A stretch of 64,000 bases of DNA from an uncultured Verrucomicrobiota bacterium (GCA_903838675.1 CAILZI010000178.1:21296-85295); one strand, 5' to 3'; counted from the first letter of the stretch, positions 1-9,670 are shown. Numbers and translations are program-made. Notes: generated by a model not told the origin, from the letters alone.

Positions 1-2
1 TG

Positions 3-275
3 CACGAACCGCCGACGGGCACGCGGCTCTCTGCTGCAGGCTCTCCAGTTGAAGGCAATTCGTGGTGGCGGGATGCCATCGAGGAGCATCAGCCTGAACT
101 CGTGGTCTGCGGTCATGATCACACCACGCCGATGGATCGCGGTGTGTGGCTGGATCAGATCGGTACGACGAACGTCATCAACGTCGGTCAGAACATGGAT
201 GGTCCACTGCATGTAACGCTGGTCGAGAGCTCTGGATCAGGGCGGCTGAAGTTTGAAAAACTCGTGATGGCTTGA
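3..275 (+). CDS. Metallophosphoesterase-like protein, C-terminal fragment (5' end outside window)
   Basis: Open frame 3 from window edge reads ...ELVVCGHDHTTPMDRGVWLDQIGTTNVINVGQ...; GHDH motif typical of calcineurin-like phosphoesterases. Confidence 0.6.
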   Translation, partial: HEPPTGTRLSAAGSPVEGNSWWRDAIEEHQPELVVCGHDHTTPMDRGVWLDQIGTTNVINVGQNMDGPLHVTLVESSGSGRLKFEKLVMA

Positions 276-283
276 TCCGCCAT

Positions 284-1390
284 TCACCCAAACCGCACGC
301 AGTACACCGGTGGCAGATCCGCGCTGAGTCGTTCCCATGAGTCTCCGCCGTTTTCGCTGATCCAGACGGAGCCGGTGGTGCTGCCGAAGGCGAGGGTGTT
401 GCCATCTCTGGTGACGTCGAGGCAGTGGCGATAGACCAGATGGTAGGCGTGCTCCTGTGGCAGGCCGTCGCGCAGCGGCTCAAAGGTCTGGCCGACGTTG
501 CGCGTGCGCATCACGCAGAGGGCACCGTCGCAGGCCACGCGGAATTCGTCCTTGATGCCCGGCACAAACCACGCGGTCTGCGGATCGTGCGGATGCATGG
601 CCACGGCAAAGCCGAAGTTGGAAGGGTTGGCGTTCAAGATCTCGCGCCAGTTCCTGCCGCCATCGGTGGAGTGAAAGATGCCGTTGTGGTGCTGCATCCA
701 GATCGTGTCCGGGTCCACTGCGCTCCAGGCGATGCGATGCGCATCCTGAATGCCGGGATCATAGACCTGCTCCGGCGGCACGTATTCCGCACGAATGCCC
801 GCGCCGATGTTGGTCCAGCTGGCGCCATTGTCGGTGGATTCCCACATGCCGCCGCAGGAGACGGCGATGAGCAGGCGGTGGCGGTTGCGTGGATCGACGA
901 GGATGGTGTGAATGCCCGGCCACTCCGCGCCGCCGCCCATCCATTTGGCACGTCCGGGATCATTCCACAGGCTTTCAACGAGATGCCATGAGGTTCCGCC
1001 ATCGAGTGAGTGAAATAAACCGCCCGGCAGCGTGCCGCACCAAAGTTCTCCTGCGGCTCCGCCAGCCTCCAGCGCCCAGACTTTTTTAACATCCCATGGG
1101 ATGGGCTGCTGGTTCACGAAATTGATCACCTCAGGTACATCCTCCGGCTTCGGCGGAAAAGCCGGGCAGGCGAGTTCTTTCCAGCTCGCGCCGGAATCCT
1201 TCGAAGCGTGAAACTTGGTGCCGAAATGTCCGTGCTCCACAGCGGCATAGAGCATTCCATCGCGCGCATCCGGCAGCAGCATGGGCACCTGCACGCCAAG
1301 AAAGGAATTGCGGGTGACGCGCCATCCAGCAGCGCTGCGTTCTGCTTCGATGAGCCCTTTGCGGGTGCCGAGGTAGAGTTTCGTGTTCAT
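284..1390 (-). CDS. BNR/WD40-like beta-propeller (sialidase/VPS10-like glycosyl hydrolase fold) protein
   Basis: Repeated S(T/L)DGGxxW motifs (SLDGGTSW, STDNGASW, STDGGRNW, SENGGDSW); start trimmed to MNTKLYLGTRKG. Confidence 0.75.
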   Translation of the reverse strand: MNTKLYLGTRKGLIEAERSAAGWRVTRNSFLGVQVPMLLPDARDGMLYAAVEHGHFGTKFHASKDSGASWKELACPAFPPKPEDVPEVINFVNQQPIPWDVKKVWALEAGGAAGELWCGTLPGGLFHSLDGGTSWHLVESLWNDPGRAKWMGGGAEWPGIHTILVDPRNRHRLLIAVSCGGMWESTDNGASWTNIGAGIRAEYVPPEQVYDPGIQDAHRIAWSAVDPDTIWMQHHNGIFHSTDGGRNWREILNANPSNFGFAVAMHPHDPQTAWFVPGIKDEFRVACDGALCVMRTRNVGQTFEPLRDGLPQEHAYHLVYRHCLDVTRDGNTLAFGSTTGSVWISENGGDSWERLSADLPPVYCVRFG

Positions 1391-1394
1391 GATT

Positions 1395-1664
1395 TCATCC
1401 TCCCGAGAGTGCCTGCATGACAAAGATTTCTGAGTCTGTGCGCACGGCATCTGCCAGCCGCCGCCGGTCGGTGATGGCGGTGCCATCCACAAACACGACG
1501 ACATGCTGCCGCACAGCGCCCTGATCATCCAGCACATAGCTGCGCAGAACCGGATGCTGCGTGAACACGGCGTGCAAAGCTTCGTGCACCGTGGCTCCAT
1601 CCACCTGGCAGATGGGTGCTGCCGTCTGGCTTGCGAGATTGGCGGTAAAGTGAACCGTGGGCAT
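1395..1664 (-). CDS. MoaD/ThiS family ubiquitin-like protein
   Basis: 89-aa product MPTVHFTANLASQ...VFVDGTAITDRRRLADAVRTDSEIFVMQALSGG; small beta-grasp protein ending in GG. Confidence 0.7.
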   Translation of the reverse strand: MPTVHFTANLASQTAAPICQVDGATVHEALHAVFTQHPVLRSYVLDDQGAVRQHVVVFVDGTAITDRRRLADAVRTDSEIFVMQALSGG

Positions 1665-1675
1665 GGGCGCGTTTT

Positions 1676-2950
1676 TTATTCGGGCAAATCTTCTCCTTGC
1701 GTCTCCGGCAGACAAGTGAGGAAAATCAGGCCGAGCAGGAAAAATCCGCCAAGGCAGGTGATCGCCGTACGAAGGTCCAGGGTCGATTTCATCCAGGCGC
1801 TGAGCCAGATGAGCACGGGCGCAGCGAGCATGCGGCCCGTGTTGAAACAAAAGCCGGAACCCGTGGCGCGAAGGTGTGTGGGAAACAGCGCCGGGAAAAA
1901 CGCCGCGTAGCCCGCATGGATGCCCTGGGCAAAGAAGCCGAACACCGGCAGCAGCACGAGCAGGAGGGTGTAGCTGCCGACATAGGACGGGAGCCAGCAG
2001 ACGATGGGAGTCATTGCCAGTGCGGCGAGGTGCATGATGACAAAGGTCTTCTTGCAGCCCCAGCGGGAACTCAGCGGCCCAAACGCCAGCATGCCTGCAC
2101 CAGCGCCTGCCGTTTGAATGAAACCAAAAGCGATCTTCGATTTGCTGGCCCAGTCTGGATCGCCTGCTCGCTTGAGGAAATCAGCGGCGATGTCCTGACC
2201 TGCGACCACCACGCCCCAGAATGTGGCGAGTCCTACCATAGCCAGCAGCGCACCGAAGATGGCCCGTGTGCGCCAGCGTGGTGTGCCGAGAAGCTCGCCA
2301 AAACTCCCCATGCGTTTGGCTTTGGACTCACGCGCCTCCTTCCAAGTCTCGGGCTCCTTGATGCTGAGCCGCACCCAAAGAACGAGCAACGCCGGAACGA
2401 CTCCGAGCATGTAGGCCGTGCGCCATTGACTGCCGACCCACAAACCGGAGGCGGCGGCGAGCCAGAGGCCTGCGACACTGGTGGCGTGGAAGATGCCACC
2501 AGCGCGCTCGCGTGCTTCTTTTGGGAAGACTTCTGCCACGAGTGCCGCGCCAACGGCCCACTCACCTCCTACGCCCATGGCCACGAGGAAGCGTAGGGTG
2601 CCGACCTCCCAGATCTCACCGGCAAAGGCGGTGATGCCAGAGAATACGGAGTAAAACAAAATCGTCAGTGCCATCACTGGATTGCGCCCCCACTTGTCCG
2701 CCAGTGAGCTGAACAGCAGGCCGCCAAAAGTGCCGCCGAGCAGGAAGATGCCGAGGAAACGCTCGCCCCATATCTTCACCAGCGGATCGTCAGCCTTCAC
2801 ATGCAGCAAGTCTGGCAGCATGTCTGCACGAGTCAGATTGTAGATCTGTCCTTCAAACGCATCAAAAACCCAGCCAAGGGATGCGACGAGAAGCACCAGC
2901 CATTGGTAGCGGGTAACGTTGGTGTACCATTTGGGAGAAGCAGAAGACAT
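1676..2950 (-). CDS. MFS transporter (sugar/acid symporter type)
   Basis: Hydrophobic 12-TM-like protein with GGTFGGLLFSSLADKWGRNPVM motif. Confidence 0.85.
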   Translation of the reverse strand: MSSASPKWYTNVTRYQWLVLLVASLGWVFDAFEGQIYNLTRADMLPDLLHVKADDPLVKIWGERFLGIFLLGGTFGGLLFSSLADKWGRNPVMALTILFYSVFSGITAFAGEIWEVGTLRFLVAMGVGGEWAVGAALVAEVFPKEARERAGGIFHATSVAGLWLAAASGLWVGSQWRTAYMLGVVPALLVLWVRLSIKEPETWKEARESKAKRMGSFGELLGTPRWRTRAIFGALLAMVGLATFWGVVVAGQDIAADFLKRAGDPDWASKSKIAFGFIQTAGAGAGMLAFGPLSSRWGCKKTFVIMHLAALAMTPIVCWLPSYVGSYTLLLVLLPVFGFFAQGIHAGYAAFFPALFPTHLRATGSGFCFNTGRMLAAPVLIWLSAWMKSTLDLRTAITCLGGFFLLGLIFLTCLPETQGEDLPE

Positions 2951-3012
2951 GGTTGGGAATGAGTAAATCGGAATGCTGAAGAAATGTAGAAACAGGAATC
3001 AGGAAAAGCGTT

Positions 3013-3342
3013 ATGGGAACGTACCCGGCCATGAATATTGAACCCTCAACCTGCCAGAGCTGTGGAGCGTGCTGTGCGCAGTACCGCGTCTCCTTTTACT
3101 GGCAGGAGGCGGTGCAGCGTGGTCTGGATGAAAGCATGCTGGTGCAGGTGAGTCCGTGGCAGGTTTGTTTTCGTGGCACGGAGCAGCAGCCGGTGCGCTG
3201 CGCGAATCTCGTGGGTGAGGTGGGATCGTGTGTTTCATGTCGCATCTACGAGCAACGTACGACGCCGTGCCGGAGTGTTGAGATTGGCGATGACAAGTGC
3301 CTGCAAGCCCGGGCTGCGAGTGGATTGGGTGCATTGGCATGA
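3013..3342 (+). CDS. YkgJ family cysteine cluster protein
   Basis: CQSCGACC...C...C..C..Y..RTTPCR cysteine pattern. Confidence 0.75.
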   Translation: MGTYPAMNIEPSTCQSCGACCAQYRVSFYWQEAVQRGLDESMLVQVSPWQVCFRGTEQQPVRCANLVGEVGSCVSCRIYEQRTTPCRSVEIGDDKCLQARAASGLGALA

Positions 3343-3351
3343 GAGACGATC

Positions 3352-4623
3352 TCACACGGGCATCGTCGTCCCGGGAATGGCCACAGGATACCAGCCATCT
3401 GCATCGGGCTTCACCGGCGGCTCCGTCGCCCAGGTGATGTTGTCGGGGACGAGGGCTTCCTGCGAATTCATCGCCTGCTCCCAGGTGATGACCTGGCCGG
3501 TGTAGCTGGCCATGCGGCCCATGACGCCCATCATGGTGCTGTGCGCGGCATAGTCGGCATCGTTGCGGACTTTGCAGGTGCGGATGTTTTCGAACAGACC
3601 ATCGTGTTCGAGCTGGTAGGGATCTTCTTTGTTGCGCAAACGTTTGCCGCCTGGCGGCTGGCCGTTGATGAGGAACTTGCCGCCATTGGCCAGATCCGCC
3701 GCGCCCTTGGTGCCGTGGAAGTGTTCGCTCACGTCCCGTGCGCACTTGCCGCCGATCTGGCAGCACTGGCTGAGGATGCGCATGCCACTGGCGTATTCAA
3801 ACTCCACGGTGTGGTGGTCAAAGATGGTGCCGTTCTCTTTTCCGCGGCGTACTTGCCTGCCGCCCTGGCCCACGGCTTTGATGGGCATGACGCCTTTCAT
3901 CACCCAATTTGCCACGTCGAGATTGTGGCAGTGCTGCTCCAGAATGTGGTCCCCGCTCATCCAGGTGAAGAAGTACCAGTTGCGGATCTGGTAGTGCATT
4001 TCGCTTTCATCCGGCTGGCGTGGAAATCCGGGGCGCGAGGTGCCGTTCCAATAGACGCGGCCAAAGACAAGATCGCCAATCTCGCTGGCATGGATGCGGT
4101 CGATCATGTCGATGTAGCTCGGCTGGTAGCGGCGCTGAAAACCGACGCAAACATTGAGATTTTTCTTTTTCGCCTCCTCGGACGCGGTCAGCACGCGGCG
4201 CACACCGGCTGCATCCACTGCCACCGGTTTTTCCATGAACACATGTTTTCCGGCCTTGATCGCCTGCTCAAAGAGAAAGGGACGTGGGCCTGGGGGCGTG
4301 GTGATGAGGACCACATCCGCCAGTGCAAAGGCCTTCGTATAATCTTCAAAATTCGTGAATACCTGATCTGGCGGCACCTCCACCTGGCCCTCGTGCTTCG
4401 CCTTGAGTATGTCCAAGGCAGCCTGCGCCTTGCCCTCCAGGGGATCGACCACGGCGACGAGCTTGATGGTGGAGCCCGCGGAGAGCGCCTGATTGCAGGC
4501 CCCTGTGCCGCGTCCTCCGCAGCCGATCAGGGCGATCTTGATGTCGTTGTCTTTTGGTGCCGCAAACGCATGCGTGGCGGCAGTCATGGCAGTGGTGGCG
4601 AGGAAGGTGCGGCGGGAGGTCAT
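3352..4623 (-). CDS. Gfo/Idh/MocA family oxidoreductase with Tat-like leader
   Basis: SRRTFLATTAM leader, GCGGRGTG nucleotide-binding motif, EKPVAVD motif. Confidence 0.85.
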   Translation of the reverse strand: MTSRRTFLATTAMTAATHAFAAPKDNDIKIALIGCGGRGTGACNQALSAGSTIKLVAVVDPLEGKAQAALDILKAKHEGQVEVPPDQVFTNFEDYTKAFALADVVLITTPPGPRPFLFEQAIKAGKHVFMEKPVAVDAAGVRRVLTASEEAKKKNLNVCVGFQRRYQPSYIDMIDRIHASEIGDLVFGRVYWNGTSRPGFPRQPDESEMHYQIRNWYFFTWMSGDHILEQHCHNLDVANWVMKGVMPIKAVGQGGRQVRRGKENGTIFDHHTVEFEYASGMRILSQCCQIGGKCARDVSEHFHGTKGAADLANGGKFLINGQPPGGKRLRNKEDPYQLEHDGLFENIRTCKVRNDADYAAHSTMMGVMGRMASYTGQVITWEQAMNSQEALVPDNITWATEPPVKPDADGWYPVAIPGTTMPV

Positions 4624-4723
4624 GGTGGTTGGTTGGACGCACTTGAGAACCGCGCAGGAGCAGGCGACCTTTCATTGGTTCGCAGCTCCTGCCCGCATCA
4701 CTTTGGGAAGCCTGCGGCACTGC

Positions 4724-5104
4724 TTAGCGCAGCAGCCCGGCCCAGGCCTTGCGCTCCGACCAGAGCAGGAACAGCGATAGCACCGAGATGCCGATGAGCA
4801 TGGGCTGGAAGATGCCATCACCTGCCACGAAGTGATGAAAGGCGAGAATGTTCACGATGATGGGACCTAGACAGAGCAGGCCGAGATTCCGCGTCTTGGG
4901 GACCAGGAGGAAGAGGCCGCCGAGAAGCTCGACCACTTTCACAAACTTCATGTAACCCGTGGGGCCGAAAGCTGTCATAAAGTGGGATATGGGTGTGTCC
5001 TTGGGAAGCTCTGGCATGGGCGCGAGGTTGAACAGGACGGTGATGGCGGACATCACAAACAGAAGACCGAGCAGGATAGAGGCGAGGAGTGGGGCATATT
5101 TCAT
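4724..5104 (-). CDS. DoxX-like membrane protein
   Basis: 4-TM small protein, GPTGYMKFVKVVELLGGLFLLVP motif. Confidence 0.7.
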   Translation of the reverse strand: MKYAPLLASILLGLLFVMSAITVLFNLAPMPELPKDTPISHFMTAFGPTGYMKFVKVVELLGGLFLLVPKTRNLGLLCLGPIIVNILAFHHFVAGDGIFQPMLIGISVLSLFLLWSERKAWAGLLR

Positions 5105-5152
5105 ATGAGCGGTACGGGAAGAATGAGGACTGACAATAAAATTGAGGCGGGC

Positions 5153-5569
5153 TTAGCCAAGGAAGGTGGCGAGGCGGTCGAAGTTCTCTTCGTTGGCCGG
5201 GATGCAGATGGATTTGAATCGTTCGCAGATTTCGGCGCTGGGAAACCCCATGCACCACGTCATGCGCGTGCCGACTTCAGCGTCGGCCAGCGTGATGGTC
5301 ATGCGAAAGCTGGGCGCGGTGTGATCATAGACGATGAGCTCGTTCTTCACGATCTCTGCAAAGACGCTTTGATTCGCGTAATCCTTCCCATCTGGGCCGT
5401 GCATGGTGAATTTCCAGTCGCCGCCGGGGCGGAAGTGGAACTCTTCAAATGTGTTCGTGAATCCCTTCGGTCCCCACCACAGCTCGAGCTGGCGGGGATC
5501 ACTGAAAGCAGTGAACAACCGCTCCCGGGTAACCGGGAAAACGCGGGTGCTGATGATTTCCGAGTTCAT
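5153..5569 (-). CDS. SRPBCC (AHSA1-like) domain protein
   Basis: TRVFPVTRERLFTAFSDPRQLELWWGPKGF...RPGGDW typical of the family. Confidence 0.85.
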   Translation of the reverse strand: MNSEIISTRVFPVTRERLFTAFSDPRQLELWWGPKGFTNTFEEFHFRPGGDWKFTMHGPDGKDYANQSVFAEIVKNELIVYDHTAPSFRMTITLADAEVGTRMTWCMGFPSAEICERFKSICIPANEENFDRLATFLG

Positions 5570-5997
5570 GCCTGTGGCCCTACGGTGATCATCCAGCCCA
5601 TGCCAAACTTGTCCTGCAACATGCCGAAGCGCGGGGACCAGAAGGTTTTGGCCAGTGGCATGGTGACTTCTCCTCCAACAGCGAGGGCGTTGAAGGCAAG
5701 ATCAGTTTCAGCTTCCGTCGCCAAAGCGAGGGACAATGAGAAGCCGCGGAAGCCCTTGCTCTCTTCTCCGCCGCAGCCATCGGAGGCCATGAGGACGGTG
5801 CTGCCGATCTTGAAACTGGCATGCATGACTTTGCTTTCATAGCCTGCGGGCAGCATGCTTGGAGGCATGGGATCCGGGCTGTCGCTGTAGCGCATGAGCA
5901 TCTGCACCTCGGCACCGATGGCGCTTTTGTAAAAGTCGAGGGCTTCTTCACAGTGGCCGCCGAAGAAGAGGTAAGGTTGGATGTAGGATTGGGACAT
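5566..5997 (-). CDS. VOC family (PhnB/glyoxalase-like) protein
   Basis: PYLFFGGHCEEALDFYKSAIGAEVQMLMRYSD...; overlaps the next gene by 4 nt. Confidence 0.85.
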   Translation of the reverse strand: MSQSYIQPYLFFGGHCEEALDFYKSAIGAEVQMLMRYSDSPDPMPPSMLPAGYESKVMHASFKIGSTVLMASDGCGGEESKGFRGFSLSLALATEAETDLAFNALAVGGEVTMPLAKTFWSPRFGMLQDKFGMGWMITVGPQA

Positions 5998-6082
5998 GGG
6001 GTGTTGTGAGTTGAGGTTTGCGGGTGTTGCGGATTGATATAATGTCGAACAATAAGCTGTATAATTCTGTGAATAGTGCGAG

Positions 6083-6571
6083 CTACTTGTCGCCCATCAA
6101 TTCCACGAGTTGATCGAAAGCCTTTCCCCAGCCTGCGATAAAGCCCATGGCGGCGTGTTTTTCGCAGGCTTCTTTGGTCCAGTGGCGAGCGCGGGCGGTG
6201 TAGCGGGTTTTGCCAGTGGGCAGGGTTTCCCACGTGAGTTCGGCGGTGAAGAAGTGATTCGGATTGGGCTCCCAGTTCGGGAGGTAGGCGTCGGTGAAGA
6301 CGAGCTTTTCATTTGGCACGATTTCAAGGTAGACGCCCACATTGGGAAACTCCTGGCCTTCGGGGCTGCGCATGGTGGTTTTGCAGGTGCCGCCGGGGCG
6401 TAGGTCGATCTCGCAAGTCGTGGTGGCCCAGGGCTTGGGTGTAAACCATTGGACGACGAGATCGGGCTGCGTACAGCCAGCGTAGAGTTTGGCAGCGGGG
6501 ACGTCAGTTTCACGCACGAGAACGAGTTCGCGTTCGGAAAGCGGGGATTCGATGGGGACGGGCAGGGGCAT
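6083..6571 (-). CDS. SRPBCC (AHSA1-like) domain protein
   Basis: RETDVPAAKLYAGCTQPDLVVQWFTPKPW...DLRPGG. Confidence 0.8.
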   Translation of the reverse strand: MPLPVPIESPLSERELVLVRETDVPAAKLYAGCTQPDLVVQWFTPKPWATTTCEIDLRPGGTCKTTMRSPEGQEFPNVGVYLEIVPNEKLVFTDAYLPNWEPNPNHFFTAELTWETLPTGKTRYTARARHWTKEACEKHAAMGFIAGWGKAFDQLVELMGDK

Positions 6572-6583
6572 GTTGAAGATGAA

Positions 6584-7045
6584 TTAAAGGATGGGATGAT
6601 TCAGTTCAGTTTGGTAATCGTTGGGATTAGGCGTCGTGGATGGATCTGTCAGATAGCGTTCCCAGAGATTGGGAGCACGGGTGAGGCCCTGCGCTTCGAT
6701 TACGTCGATGAAGTCGCCCCAGGAATCACCAAGGCCTTCATAGGGACCGGTGTAAACGGTGCGTGCGACCTTGGCGGCGGGCAGTTCGCTCTGCTTCACA
6801 CGATCTGTGGGAGTCACGGTGCCAGAGACCGGCACTCCGACTTCGAAATTGAAGATGCCAGGTGTCATGCCAAAGTGATGAGCAAACACCGGCCCGATGG
6901 GGCCGATGCCCTGCTCTGAGGCGGCGGATATCGTCTCCATGATGGCAGGACCCATCACTTCCTGAATTTTGTCACGTACCACGGTGATGTGAATCACTGC
7001 AGCAGGCTGGGCCTCGGTTTGAACAACGGTGAGTGGAGCGAGCAT
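6584..7045 (-). CDS. GyrI-like/AraC effector-binding domain protein
   Basis: GPVFAHHFGMTPGIFNFEVGVPV...GPYEGLGDSWGDF pattern. Confidence 0.7.
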   Translation of the reverse strand: MLAPLTVVQTEAQPAAVIHITVVRDKIQEVMGPAIMETISAASEQGIGPIGPVFAHHFGMTPGIFNFEVGVPVSGTVTPTDRVKQSELPAAKVARTVYTGPYEGLGDSWGDFIDVIEAQGLTRAPNLWERYLTDPSTTPNPNDYQTELNHPIL

Positions 7046-7066
7046 GGAGTGCGCTGGGATGAAAGT

Positions 7067-7633
7067 TCAGGCCTTCGGCTCGGCTTCGGCGATCTTTTTC
7101 AAATTAGCCAACCCTTCGAGGAACTGGTCGCCGCACATCTTTTCGCAGTCCATGAACAGGCCCATGATCTTGCCGATGAATGGCTTCTTGCTCTGCATGG
7201 CCCAGGTGATCTTGGTGCCGGTGCCTTCCGGAGTGAAGGTGAACTGAACATCGCTCGTGCCGGCAAACGGACGCACAAACTCCAGCTTCATGCCGACCTT
7301 CTCATTGGGCTTGCTCTCGATGAGCTTGGTGCTGCCTTCACCTACTTCATTGTTCCCGTTCCAGCGATACAGGGCACCCACGCCTTCGGGAGGGCCTTCG
7401 AGTGTCTTCTTCATTTTGGGATCCAGCTTGGACCACGGCGACCATGCGTCCCATTGGCGGAAGTCGTTCACGATTTTGAAGACAGTCGCGGGCGGAGCCG
7501 TGGTGGTGGCGGACCGTGTGATTTTCATGTCGTCAGACTGGAACGAAGCGATGACGAGGATGATGACGATGACGGCGAGGAGGCCGAGGAGGCCGAGGAG
7601 GCCGAGGAGGCCGAGGAGCAGTTTCTTGATCAT
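7067..7633 (-). CDS. SRPBCC family protein with N-terminal transmembrane helix
   Basis: MIKKLLLGLLGLLGLLGLLAVIVIIL helix then polyketide-cyclase-like domain; start trimmed from ORF start 7699. Confidence 0.75.
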   Translation of the reverse strand: MIKKLLLGLLGLLGLLGLLAVIVIILVIASFQSDDMKITRSATTTAPPATVFKIVNDFRQWDAWSPWSKLDPKMKKTLEGPPEGVGALYRWNGNNEVGEGSTKLIESKPNEKVGMKLEFVRPFAGTSDVQFTFTPEGTGTKITWAMQSKKPFIGKIMGLFMDCEKMCGDQFLEGLANLKKIAEAEPKA

Positions 7634-7664
7634 AGGTGCGCGTTGTGTGTTTGGGTTGAGAAAA

Positions 7665-8294
7665 TCAGGTGGTGGAAAAGAGCCCGTCCACATAGTCACG
7701 GGCCAGTTTGAGATTGTGACGAATCAGTTCCTGCGAGCGGCAGGTTTTAGCGACAAGCATGGAGCCCTGCCACAGGCTGTTGAGGAACCAGGCCACGCTT
7801 ACCGGATCAAACTTCGTTTTTGGTTTGTGCAGCTTTTTTGCGGCGGTGAGCATCTTGGCAACGTTTTCAGTCCAGAGGTTCAGCTCCCTCTCACATGCGG
7901 CCTGGAACGCTGGATTCGTAGCGGACATCTCCTGTGACATCATGCCGACCATGCAGACGACGGGATCATCGCTGCGCCGGGTGAAGCCGACCATGATGTC
8001 AAACATGCGGTGCAGATGCTCCAGTGGATCGAGAGTCGTATCCTTCCAGGCATCGGCATAGAGGGCGGTGCCCATCCGGCCCCACCATTCGACGGCGGCG
8101 GTGCCGAGGGCTTCCTTGTTTTCGAAGTGATGGAAGAAGCTCCCTTTCGTCATGCCAGCTTCTTTGCAGATCTGATCCACTGAAGTCCCGGAAAAACCCT
8201 GCTGAAGCATCAGGCGCACGGTGGCGTCGATCAACCGCTGCCGGGTGGCGGCAGGATCGCGCTCACGTTTGATGCTGGTGGCTTTCTTGTACAT
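7665..8294 (-). CDS. TetR/AcrR family transcriptional regulator
   Basis: TRQRLIDATVRLMLQQGFSGTSVDQICKEAGMTKGSFFHHFENKEAL HTH. Confidence 0.9.
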   Translation of the reverse strand: MYKKATSIKRERDPAATRQRLIDATVRLMLQQGFSGTSVDQICKEAGMTKGSFFHHFENKEALGTAAVEWWGRMGTALYADAWKDTTLDPLEHLHRMFDIMVGFTRRSDDPVVCMVGMMSQEMSATNPAFQAACERELNLWTENVAKMLTAAKKLHKPKTKFDPVSVAWFLNSLWQGSMLVAKTCRSQELIRHNLKLARDYVDGLFSTT

Positions 8295-8379
8295 ACAAAC
8301 CGGTCGGTATGTATCAAAATGAGGACGGATGGCAAACGTTTTTTGCTGTCCTCAAAAAGGTGCAGCGCCGTTCAGGTGA

Positions 8380-9612
8380 TCACTTTCCTGACTCGCCGAC
8401 GCACCACAGGTACTCCTGGCGGGTGGGGCTGGTCTTGGCGGAGCGGAGGTAGATGCGGTTGTCGCAGATGGCGGGAGTGCTGAAAGACTCGTCTCCAAGT
8501 TGGTTTTGCGAGAGCAGGGTGAACTTTTCCGGCGTGGCCTCGAAGATGGAGGTGACGCCACCTTTGCTCGTGACATAAATGCGGGAATCCGCCATGACGG
8601 GAGAGCCGTAAAATTCGCGGTCCACTTTCTCCGACCACAGCTCTTCACCGGTGGCGGATTTCCAGCAGGCGGCGCGTCCTCCATCTCCCACAGCGAAAAC
8701 ATGGCCGTTCTTCACGATCATGGATGGCACGTAGGTGCGTGTGACGTTCTCCCAGGCGATCTTGCCGGAGCCGTCGGCCTCAACAGCCATCGTATGATTC
8801 TTCGGATAACCACCGCCGAGGAAGATGCGGCTGCCATCGGTCACAGCCGTGACCACGGTTTCCTCCGTGCTGCCATCGATGCTCCAGAGTTTTTTACCCG
8901 TGAGAGGATCAAAGCTTTCCACCTTGTTGCAGCCTGCCAATACGGCCTGCGTTTTGCCCGCAGCCTGGATAACAGCCGGGGAGGCGTAATTGGCCACTGG
9001 CGGGCGGTCCTGCTGCCAGACGATCTCACCGGTAAGTTTATTGAGGCCGGACATCTTGCCGCCGCCGCGGTGATCTGCCGACACAAGTACGACTGACTGG
9101 TAAACAACCGGCGATGAGCCAAAACCCTGATGCACTTGGAAGTCGCACACGCGGCGTTGCCAGAGCTGCTTGCCGGAGAAATCGAGCGCGGTGGTGTAGA
9201 TGGCGCCGTTGTTGAGGAAATTGACGAACAAGCGCTCTCCATCGCTCACGACATCCGAAGAGGCCTGCGAGGAAATTTTATGGCCTTTGGTGTTGAGGTT
9301 GCCATGATGCACGACGGCTTCCCATTTCTTCTTTCCTGTCGCCCGGTCATAGCAGAGCACGAGTTGCTCTTCGGTCTCCATGTCAGCCGTCGCTAGATAG
9401 ACCTGGTCTGCCACGAGGGTTGGAGAGCCATGGCCACGACCACGCACCTCGGACTTCCACAGGACATTTTCACCTTCGTTCCACTTCAAAGGGAGCTTTT
9501 GTCCTGGTGCTGCATGGCCATCCATCGTGGGGCCACGCCAGGCTGGCCAGTCAGCGGCGATGAGGGGAGTGGCGAGAAGCGCGGAAGTGAGCAGGAGGGC
9601 GTGGATTTTCAT
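8380..9612 (-). CDS. PQQ-binding-like beta-propeller repeat protein, secreted
   Basis: Signal peptide, DWPAWRGPTMDG and repeated TGKKLWS/ATGEELWS motifs. Confidence 0.85.
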   Translation of the reverse strand: MKIHALLLTSALLATPLIAADWPAWRGPTMDGHAAPGQKLPLKWNEGENVLWKSEVRGRGHGSPTLVADQVYLATADMETEEQLVLCYDRATGKKKWEAVVHHGNLNTKGHKISSQASSDVVSDGERLFVNFLNNGAIYTTALDFSGKQLWQRRVCDFQVHQGFGSSPVVYQSVVLVSADHRGGGKMSGLNKLTGEIVWQQDRPPVANYASPAVIQAAGKTQAVLAGCNKVESFDPLTGKKLWSIDGSTEETVVTAVTDGSRIFLGGGYPKNHTMAVEADGSGKIAWENVTRTYVPSMIVKNGHVFAVGDGGRAACWKSATGEELWSEKVDREFYGSPVMADSRIYVTSKGGVTSIFEATPEKFTLLSQNQLGDESFSTPAICDNRIYLRSAKTSPTRQEYLWCVGESGK

Positions 9613-9670
9613 GCGGGCGTTGCATTACGCTGTGAAAGTCGGAGTGCTGTCAAAAGCTCCGTGAGTTGAA

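Noticed and set aside
1391-1600. N-terminal extension of the BNR-protein ORF (MEPRCTKLCTPCSRS...)
   Set aside because: Overlaps the MoaD-like gene in another frame; true start is at MNTKLYLG
3541-4797. 418-aa plus-strand ORF
   Set aside because: Antisense to a clear Gfo/Idh/MocA gene; no recognisable motifs, high-GC shadow frame
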